A DNA stretch of 37,950 nt, taken from the NCBI GenBank assembly GCA_025930755.1, contig JAICOJ010000023.1, positions 1-37,950 of the forward strand, in the 5' to 3' direction. Below are positions 32,490 to 37,950 of this stretch, in pieces. The translations under genes were made by a program, and so were the position numbers. Origin of the DNA: Gemmatimonadaceae bacterium (GTDB lineage Bacteria; Gemmatimonadota; Gemmatimonadetes; Gemmatimonadales; Gemmatimonadaceae). Below the pieces are notes generated by a model that saw only the letters and a list, made by a program, of their open reading frames with translations, searched no databases and was not told where the DNA came from. The number at the start of each line of letters is the position of its first letter. The stretch's first letter is position 1.

Positions 32490-33254
32490 ATGCGCCGGTC
32501 TTCGTTCGTTGGACTGCTGTCTGTCGCACTTGTCGCCGCCCTCCCACTCGGCTGCGCCGACGACGGCCCCGCTGCCCTCGATGAGACCACGGAAGGCCCG
32601 ACGAGCCCGCAGGGCCCGCAGGCAACACCTCCGAATGTGGCCCCCACCGCCGTGGCGGGACCAGACCAGGCCGCGGAGTGCGCGTCCCACGCCGGGTCGA
32701 GCGTCACGCTGACGAGCGTCGGCTCCGGCGACAGCGACGGACAGATCACGCTGTACGAGTGGTTCGAGAACGGGACGCGCATCGCGACCGGTCCGACGCC
32801 GACGGTGACACTGGCGTACGGGGCGCACACGATTCTGCTCCGAACGACCGACGATGATGGCGGGACGAACGACGACGTCGTCATGGTGACTATCCGCGAC
32901 ACGCGGGCCCCGACGGTCGCCATGGTGGTGAGCCCCACGAGCCTCTGGCCGCCTAACCACACGATGCACGTCGTCGCCCGCGGGGCCTCGGCGAGCGATG
33001 TCTGCGATCCGGCACCGGCGCTGCACTTCGCCATCACGAGCGACGAGCCGGAAAACGGGCTTGGCGACGGCGACACCGCCCCCGATTGGGCGGTTCAGGC
33101 GGCCGGCGCCTCCGTCGCCGACGTACTCGTGCGCGCGGAGCGGAGCGGGCTCGGCGATGGGCGCGTCTACACCATCAGCGCGACCGCGACCGATCGTGCG
33201 GGCAATGGCTCCAGTGCGGCGACCGGGACGGTGACCGTGCCTCACAACCAGTAG
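32490..33254 (+). CDS. PKD/Ig-like domain lipoprotein
   Basis: A 254-residue lipoprotein with lipobox Cys22 (ALPLGC) and an acidic, proline-rich linker. A PKD-type beta-sandwich (about 47-140) has AGPDQAAEC, LTSVGSGDSDGQITLYEWFENG and ILLRTTDDDGGTNDD. A second domain begins with SLWPPNHTMHVV, a motif common in secreted repeat proteins, and ends as an Ig-like strand set (YTISATATDRAGNGSSAATGT). It is a surface or periplasmic adhesion-type module without an enzyme motif. AGAGG is eight bases before the ATG. It converges with the PIG-L gene, leaving only two bases between stops and no hairpin. Confidence 0.85.
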   Translation: MRRSSFVGLLSVALVAALPLGCADDGPAALDETTEGPTSPQGPQATPPNVAPTAVAGPDQAAECASHAGSSVTLTSVGSGDSDGQITLYEWFENGTRIATGPTPTVTLAYGAHTILLRTTDDDGGTNDDVVMVTIRDTRAPTVAMVVSPTSLWPPNHTMHVVARGASASDVCDPAPALHFAITSDEPENGLGDGDTAPDWAVQAAGASVADVLVRAERSGLGDGRVYTISATATDRAGNGSSAATGTVTVPHNQ

Positions 33255-33256
33255 CC

Positions 33257-34075
33257 TTACGGCACCGAGTCGAGCACGCGCCGCTTTCCCATCGGATCGA
33301 TGTCGAACGCGACGGCCTGGCGCCGTCGCGCTTCGGCACCGCGCACCGTCGCCAGTGCCGTGTAGTAGTCGAGGTAGGCGAATGACGAGATCCCGCCTCG
33401 CACGAACGCGTAGCTCGAGACCAGCTCGCGCCACTTCGCCATCTGGTCGCTGACGTCGACGTAAAGGTACGGCCGGAAGCCGTCGGTATCCTCCCAGTTC
33501 TCCGCGTACCAGAGTCGCGTGCCGCGATGCGCCGGCTCCCCTTTCGACCCCGCCTGGATCGCGGCGAGAAGCACCGCGTCGACGACGATGGCGTGCGTGG
33601 CCGCGTGATCCCGGTGGATGCTCTCGCGCCAGTGCGTGATGACGAGCGTCGGCTTCAGGTGACGGATGACGTCGGCCACGTAGCCCCGGGCGTCCTCATC
33701 GTTGGGCACTTCGCCATCGTGAAACGGCCCGAACAACGCCTCGCCACCGAGAACCCGCGCCGCCGCCTCGGCTTCCCGCCGCTTCTGCGCTCCGTACTCC
33801 GCCGCCGCGACCTTCGGATTCCCCCGCTCGCCCAGGCTCAGGTGCAGAACCACGACACGATCGCCTAACTGGCGCTGCTTGAGCAGCACCGCGCCAGCGG
33901 TGAGCTCCATGTCCCCCGCGTGCGCCCCGACCGCGAGGATGGTGCGCGGTGGCTGCTGAGCGTCGGCCGGCGCGGCGACGAGGATGAAAAGCGGAACGAG
34001 GAACGAGGAGGCCGATACCAGCTTCCTCGTTCCTCGTTCCTCGTTCCGAGAGAGTCTCAGAACAGCGTCCCGCAT
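33257..34075 (-). CDS. Exported PIG-L/LmbE deacetylase
   Basis: A 272-residue PIG-L family N-acetyl hydrolase. The metal motif, normally AHPDDE, reads AHAGDME (His52, Asp55 and Glu57), and the second ligand segment is HRDHAATH (154-161). Family members remove N-acetyl groups from amino sugars. The signal peptide is unusual: its positive n-region (RNEERGTRK) and the start of its hydrophobic core (SSFLVP) are the translation of a family A repeat. No start codon lies beyond the repeat, so this N-terminus appears real. The ATG is inside the end of the SpoIID gene, an overlap of 19 bases. A GTG at 34093 is another option. Confidence 0.82.
   Translation of the reverse strand: MRDAVLRLSRNEERGTRKLVSASSFLVPLFILVAAPADAQQPPRTILAVGAHAGDMELTAGAVLLKQRQLGDRVVVLHLSLGERGNPKVAAAEYGAQKRREAEAAARVLGGEALFGPFHDGEVPNDEDARGYVADVIRHLKPTLVITHWRESIHRDHAATHAIVVDAVLLAAIQAGSKGEPAHRGTRLWYAENWEDTDGFRPYLYVDVSDQMAKWRELVSSYAFVRGGISSFAYLDYYTALATVRGAEARRRQAVAFDIDPMGKRRVLDSVP
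33991..34050. repeat. Family A inverted repeat inside the PIG-L signal peptide
   Basis: GCGGAACGAGGAACGAGGAG (33991-34010) is complementary to CTTCC followed by TCGTTCC units ending TTCCG at 34048. The loop is GCCGATACCAG-like, about 11 bases. On the minus strand it starts seven bases after the SpoIID-domain gene stop, as a 3' hairpin would. It lies in the first 40 codons of the PIG-L gene. Confidence 0.85.
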
Positions 34076-35754
34076 CCCGCGGGATTCGTGCACATCGACA
34101 CCAGCTCGATCCCGCGATAGTAGTGCTTCAGGATCCCGATGAAGCTCGCCTTCTTCTCCGCCATCCCGACAGCGCCCGTCTGCGACATGCCGACGCCGTG
34201 GCCGAAGCCGCCGCCCCAGGCGATGAATCCCGTCAGCTCCTTCGTGTGCTTGTCATGTACCGGCTCGACGTACACGAGCGTGCTCGGCAGGTTGACCTTG
34301 GCGCCACTTTCGTCGATGAAGCGGAGCGAGGAGCGGATGCGATCCTTCGTGTCGGTGAACGTTCCCAGCTCGGTCACGTATTCGATCGTTTTCACGCGAC
34401 CCGAGCCGCTGCGCTCCAGCACGTTGATGGCGAGCACTGCGCCGACGTCCTGGCCCACCCACGATGAGATCACGTCGCGAATCTCGGCATTGCTCCACTC
34501 GAACGTCCACCGATGGAAGCGGCTCCAGTCGGACTCGAAGTCGCCATTCTTCGTCGCGCGGAGCTGCCGAGCGTTCGCATTGTTCTGAACGCCGTCCTCG
34601 TGATTCTCGAGCGAGTTGCCGCGCTGATGATCCGGGATGCCACGCAGATACGCGACGGGATTGGAGTTGAAGACGTCCTCGTTGTTGGCGGTGAATCCAC
34701 CACTCGTCGAGAAGTACAGCGCCTCGATGGGACGGATGCCGTCGGCCGTCGCGATCACGCCCTCCGTCTCGTTCACCGCCTGATTCGACAGCGGATGCTC
34801 GTCCTGGAATCCGCCGTACACCTGGTCGGCGGTCGTCGGCAACAGATTGTAGCCGTCGGACAGTCGCTTGTTGAAGTTGGCGATCGCGTACGTGCGCGCC
34901 GCCACCGACTGCGCCTTCAGCGCTTCCAGCTCCGGAAACGCGATCGGCCCGAGCTCGCGCGGCACGACACCCCAGAGATAGTGCTCGAGCGGCAGCTCGT
35001 TGACCCCTGCCAGTGCGCCACCCCCCGCCGCGAGATGGACCTCCGCGACGCCGCGGTAGAGTCGCGTGCCGATGCGAACGATGCCGTCGGGCGACGACAG
35101 CACGATGTTGTTCGGAGTCGTGGCAAGCGACGTCGCCCCGCGCCGGAGATCGATCTGCGCGATGCCGTCGGAGCGTGTAACCGTGAACGGTCCGCCAGGC
35201 GCCGTGGGCGGAAAGGTCAGTCCCGCGGCCGTGAAGCTGGCGACGAACGCGGTGCGCTGGGCAGCGGTCGCATTGGTCGGCAACGAGCCGATCCGAAGCC
35301 GCCAGCAGTTTGCCCCCGCGACGAACTCGGTATACCACTCGAATCCGGCCGTCGTCACCCGTGCGGTCCAGTTGTCGCGCGTGGCGACGCTTCCGGTGCA
35401 GGCGACCTGCCACCACAGCCGAGTGCGCGAGGTCCCGCCCGGAATCAGCACCGCCGTCAGGTTCTCGGCGGTGCCGGTCGCGACCGTAGCGCCCGTCCGC
35501 TTGTCGACCACCGTGAACGACGTCGGGCTCCCGATCGTCACGCTCGTCGTGGGCGTCGAGCCGTTGATCGCGGCGATGACACCGATGCGGATCATTCCCG
35601 CGAAGCCGGCAGGCGCGTCGATCGCCTCGCCGATCGTGTCATCCCGCCCATTCTCGAACCGAGGGGAGTGCGGGCCGGTCAGCAGATCCGTGCAGCCGGA
35701 AAACATAACGAGCGTGCCCGAGGCGAGACTCGTCGCGAGACGACCGAGACGCAT
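34057..35754 (-). CDS. SpoIID/LytB domain lipoprotein
   Basis: A 565-residue lipoprotein with lipobox Cys21 (VMFSGC). Residues 55-200 include two beta-rich segments, and one (WRLRIGSLPTNATAAQRTAF) is like an SPOR repeat. Residues 200-560 are the SpoIID domain: LPLEHYLWGVVPRELG with catalytic Glu277, LKAQSVAARTYAI, TSGGFTANNED and GGGFGHGVGMSQTGAVGMA. SpoIID proteins are lytic transglycosylases for denuded glycan; SpoIID-like proteins are also found in non-spore-formers, probably in wall remodelling. GGAG precedes the ATG. It overlaps the PIG-L gene and is likely co-transcribed with it. The 242-base upstream spacer (35755-35996) has GC-rich potential hairpins but no gene I can support. Confidence 0.9.
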   Translation of the reverse strand: MRLGRLATSLASGTLVMFSGCTDLLTGPHSPRFENGRDDTIGEAIDAPAGFAGMIRIGVIAAINGSTPTTSVTIGSPTSFTVVDKRTGATVATGTAENLTAVLIPGGTSRTRLWWQVACTGSVATRDNWTARVTTAGFEWYTEFVAGANCWRLRIGSLPTNATAAQRTAFVASFTAAGLTFPPTAPGGPFTVTRSDGIAQIDLRRGATSLATTPNNIVLSSPDGIVRIGTRLYRGVAEVHLAAGGGALAGVNELPLEHYLWGVVPRELGPIAFPELEALKAQSVAARTYAIANFNKRLSDGYNLLPTTADQVYGGFQDEHPLSNQAVNETEGVIATADGIRPIEALYFSTSGGFTANNEDVFNSNPVAYLRGIPDHQRGNSLENHEDGVQNNANARQLRATKNGDFESDWSRFHRWTFEWSNAEIRDVISSWVGQDVGAVLAINVLERSGSGRVKTIEYVTELGTFTDTKDRIRSSLRFIDESGAKVNLPSTLVYVEPVHDKHTKELTGFIAWGGGFGHGVGMSQTGAVGMAEKKASFIGILKHYYRGIELVSMCTNPAGCGTLF

Positions 35755-35996
35755 GGAATCTCCATCAGATGGGGGGAGCCCTAACTTAGTCGCGTAAGGC
35801 GGTCTCGGAAGTCCCGAATGGTTCCCGGCCACCGGGCGTGCCCGGCCGCCGGGAGTCCGCGTGCGGGCGTCGGCGGGCTCGCTCCGCCCGCATGGTCGCC
35901 GCTCATGCGGGGGTCTGGCCGCGGGCGATGAGCCATCCAACGACCGCGACGGCCGGAAATCGCTAACAGCGAGCGGATGCCCTACCAGCGGCGGAT

Positions 35997-37385
35997 CTAC
36001 CGCACCCAGTCATTGACACGCTGGTCGGGCATCGTCGCCACGGACGCGCGAATGGCGTCGAGATCCTTGCGCTGAAACAGCGCCCCACGCAACACCACGG
36101 CGGCGATCCGCCGGGTGTTGGTGATGTCGTCGAGAGGATTCGCGTCCAGCAGCACGAGGTCCGCGACCTTGCCCATCTCGATCGTCCCCACTGAATCGGC
36201 AAGGCCGAGCCACTCGGCCGGTTTTCGCGTCGCGCTGGCGAGGGCTTCCATGGGAGTCATGCCTACCGAGTCGACGAACAGGCGCAACTCCTCGTGCAGC
36301 GAGGCGCCGGGAAAGATGTTCAGGACGGCGACGTCCGATCCAGCCATGATCCGGACGCCGGCGTCGCGGATTTCCCGCAAATGCTGGAGCGCGATGGGCC
36401 AGGCGCGCTGGAAGTACTCGCGTCGCTGCGGCGTCGCTTCCTCGACCTGCTCGCGCCAGTCGAGGATCATGAACCGAGAGAGATAGGGCCGCAGCGGATG
36501 CGTTGTGCCGGCGGTGTCGGACACGAGCGCGCGAAAGTATTCCAGTGGACGAAACACGGACTCGGTGACGACGACCATGGTTGGTACCACGCCGACGTCG
36601 CGCGCGGCGAGCTGGCGCCAGAAGGCCATCCGCTCCTCGCGGGGAAGGGAGTCGAGCGCGATCGGAAAGCCATGCTCCGCGCCGTCCTGGCCGGCCTGGA
36701 GGAAGTCCGCGGGGGATGCGGTCACGACGTGTCCGACCAGCCGCTTCCCGTGAGCGTGCGCGGCCGCCGCCAGCGCGAAATACGTCTCCCGGTCCTGCAC
36801 CGTCCGGACCTTGAAGTGGTCGAGCTCCAGTCCGGCCAGCGAGTCGATCACGCGTCGTGCGTCGTTAGGTGATCCCACCGGGACGCGGGCGCGCTCGAAT
36901 GGCTCCACCCGCTCTTCGGGTGGGTCGCGACGCATGCGCTCGATGTTCCGGAGGGATTCGAGGTATGGTCCCGCGATCAGCATCCGCGGCCCCACGCGCG
37001 CGCCGGTCCGGATCTCCTGACGCCAGCGCAGTACCTCGGCGTGCTCGCTTCCCTGGTCGCGAATGGTCGTGACGCCGTGCTCGACGTACAGTCCCAGCGC
37101 CGAGGCGCGGGTCTTCGAGGTGTGGGCGTGCATCTCGAAGAGTCCCGGGATCAGGAACTTCCCGGTGCCGTCCACCGCGATCGCGTCGGCAGGGGCGCCC
37201 ACTTCCGCGGCCGGGCCGATCTCGGCGATTCGTCCGTCGCGCACGAGCACGGTCTGTCCGGCAGATGCGCCTGCTCCCGTCATGGGGATGACGGTCACGT
37301 TCCGGATGGCGATGGACGTCTGCCGAGTGGCGCACGCTGCCAGGCAGCCGAGCGCAACGGTGAAGAGCGCAAAGCGTCGGATCAT
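35997..37385 (-). CDS. Amidohydrolase family lipoprotein
   Basis: A 462-residue metal-dependent hydrolase with lipobox Cys18 (CLAAC). The TIM-barrel metal site is present: HxH (His86 and His88, FEMHAHT), a lysine in LDHFKVRT, GHVVTAS, AEHGFPIAL and GSDVAVLN. The C-terminal beta-sandwich closes the N-terminal one (IRNVTVIPM and GKVADLVLLDANPLDD). It resembles imidazolonepropionase-like and Xaa-Pro-type amidohydrolases common in this phylum; the substrate is unknown. It lies 25 bases downstream of the NTF2-like gene in the same direction, so they probably form an operon. Confidence 0.9.
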   Translation of the reverse strand: MIRRFALFTVALGCLAACATRQTSIAIRNVTVIPMTGAGASAGQTVLVRDGRIAEIGPAAEVGAPADAIAVDGTGKFLIPGLFEMHAHTSKTRASALGLYVEHGVTTIRDQGSEHAEVLRWRQEIRTGARVGPRMLIAGPYLESLRNIERMRRDPPEERVEPFERARVPVGSPNDARRVIDSLAGLELDHFKVRTVQDRETYFALAAAAHAHGKRLVGHVVTASPADFLQAGQDGAEHGFPIALDSLPREERMAFWRQLAARDVGVVPTMVVVTESVFRPLEYFRALVSDTAGTTHPLRPYLSRFMILDWREQVEEATPQRREYFQRAWPIALQHLREIRDAGVRIMAGSDVAVLNIFPGASLHEELRLFVDSVGMTPMEALASATRKPAEWLGLADSVGTIEMGKVADLVLLDANPLDDITNTRRIAAVVLRGALFQRKDLDAIRASVATMPDQRVNDWVR

Positions 37386-37410
37386 GGCCTCGCATCATCG
37401 AGGTGGGATG

Positions 37411-37950
37411 TCAGTAGCGATAATAATCTACCGCCATCCTCAGGCCGCCGTCGGCGTTACGACGCCAGATCACGAGAAACTCCACCACCGATGTGCGATC
37501 GCCGTTCGGGCCGGCCATGACGAGCGTCGAGCGCCCGATCTGGTACGGAGTGTCGGGGTGCCCCCCGACGTCGATCACGTCGAGCTTCCAGGATTTTGCG
37601 TTGCGGATGCCCGTCCAATACTTGTCGACCGCGGCGCGGCCCTGCACGAGCTCGCCTCGTTCGCCGTCGATGCGCGCGTCATCGGTGTAGAAGCGGGCCA
37701 CCGCGAGCATGTCGCCCGAGTTGAACGCAGCGACCATCGAGTCGTTGACCGCCTGAATCTCGGCGCGCAGCGCCGGATTCTGCGTTGGCGCACGCAACAC
37801 GGGTGAGGTCGCCGTTGCCGGACGCTCGCCTCGCTCCGCGTGCGAGAACTCCCAAAGCACGTTCACGATCTTCCATTCTCCGTTCACGCGCGCGAGGTGC
37901 ATGAGGTCGATCCAGTCCGTCATCCGCGCGCGGGCACTTGCGGCGTTGCC
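37411..37950 (-). CDS. Tandem NTF2-like (DUF4440/SnoaL) protein, 5' truncated by window edge
   Basis: The open frame continues past the right edge (GNAASARARMTDWIDLMHLA), so the first residues are missing. The visible start, MHLARVNGEWKIVNVLWEF, is the closing strand pair of one NTF2-like domain. A second complete domain follows a linker: LRAEIQAVNDSMVAAFNSGDMLAVARFYTDDARIDGERG to VVEFLVIWRRNADGGLRMAVDYYRY. This second part matches DUF4440/SnoaL-like domains (about 120 residues) that often bind small hydrophobic ligands or act as scaffolds. A shorter start at the internal ATG (37923) would split the first domain and is less likely. No function is assigned. Confidence 0.8.
   Translation of the reverse strand, partial: GNAASARARMTDWIDLMHLARVNGEWKIVNVLWEFSHAERGERPATATSPVLRAPTQNPALRAEIQAVNDSMVAAFNSGDMLAVARFYTDDARIDGERGELVQGRAAVDKYWTGIRNAKSWKLDVIDVGGHPDTPYQIGRSTLVMAGPNGDRTSVVEFLVIWRRNADGGLRMAVDYYRY

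Noticed and set aside
32379-33434. N-terminal extension of the cupin to 470 residues
   Set aside because: It lies antisense to the PKD-like lipoprotein and has no motif; the cupin is complete from 32378.
35755-35996. Possible RNA gene in the GC-rich spacer
   Set aside because: Several short stems can be drawn, but there is no tRNA, riboswitch or known ncRNA signature.
942-36870. Apparent recurrence of CCTAAC/GTTAGG (about eleven sites)
   Set aside because: A rough expectation at this base composition is of the same order (about thirteen on both strands), so there is no enrichment.

Overview
This is a GC-rich bacterial chromosome segment with about 39 genes packed on both strands. I see no rRNA, tRNA, CRISPR array, insertion sequence or prophage. 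The gene content points to Gemmatimonadota. The clues are a Hanks-type kinase beginning DLRDQLQASLGDAYRLDRELGGGGMSR-like, a SARP/BTAD-FlgO-TPR transmembrane regulator, several secreted carboxypeptidase-regulatory/TonB-plug proteins without a barrel, and many lipoproteins. That assignment is inferred from protein style, not from a marker gene.

Layout: 1-1300 holds the start of a GNAT acetyltransferase, a rhomboid protease and a small membrane coiled-coil protein. 1477-5411 has an MscS channel, an OsmC/sulfurtransferase pair and a membrane-anchored Ser/Thr kinase. 5499-9614 has CsaA, a small DUF4926-like protein, two thioredoxin-like ferredoxins, a membrane protein resembling RMD1/DUF155, a CHRD-like lipoprotein and an alpha/beta hydrolase. 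9678-15064 has HtpX, a plug-domain protein, an HNH endonuclease, a YtcJ-like amidohydrolase lipoprotein and a frameshifted small lipoprotein. 15124-19658 has the SARP regulator, divergent from a lipoprotein/DUF4242 pair, and a plug protein fused to a TonB C-terminal domain. 19872-24219 has an N-formylglutamate-amidohydrolase-like lipoprotein coupled to a fused alpha-beta E1 dehydrogenase, then a HIT protein and a second HNH protein. 24334-30817 has glutamine-dependent NAD synthetase, an alpha/beta hydrolase with an altered nucleophile elbow, a class A penicillin-binding protein and a lipoprotein. 30867-37950 has a further regulatory-domain protein, a cupin, a PKD-like lipoprotein, a PIG-L deacetylase, a SpoIID-domain lipoprotein, an amidohydrolase lipoprotein and a truncated tandem NTF2-like protein.

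The most striking feature is not a gene. About fourteen intergenic regions carry long inverted repeats whose arms are themselves tandem runs of 7-nt or 9-nt units. At least six unit families occur (GGAACGA, CTCGATCAC-like, a GTCAGAA-like family capped by ACGGCAAAG, CGCAGTT, GGCGCTGAA, CCCTGAGGA). Most begin directly at a stop codon, and between convergent genes they are bracketed by the two stops, as expected for bidirectional 3'-end hairpins. Two copies have been read into coding sequence and supply most of a signal peptide (a PIG-L deacetylase and an amidohydrolase). Others add a few residues to protein C-termini. One copy sits between divergent start codons, so transcription termination cannot be the whole story.

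The genes are mostly single housekeeping, envelope and redox functions with short operons. No gene cluster here looks like a defence or biosynthetic system.
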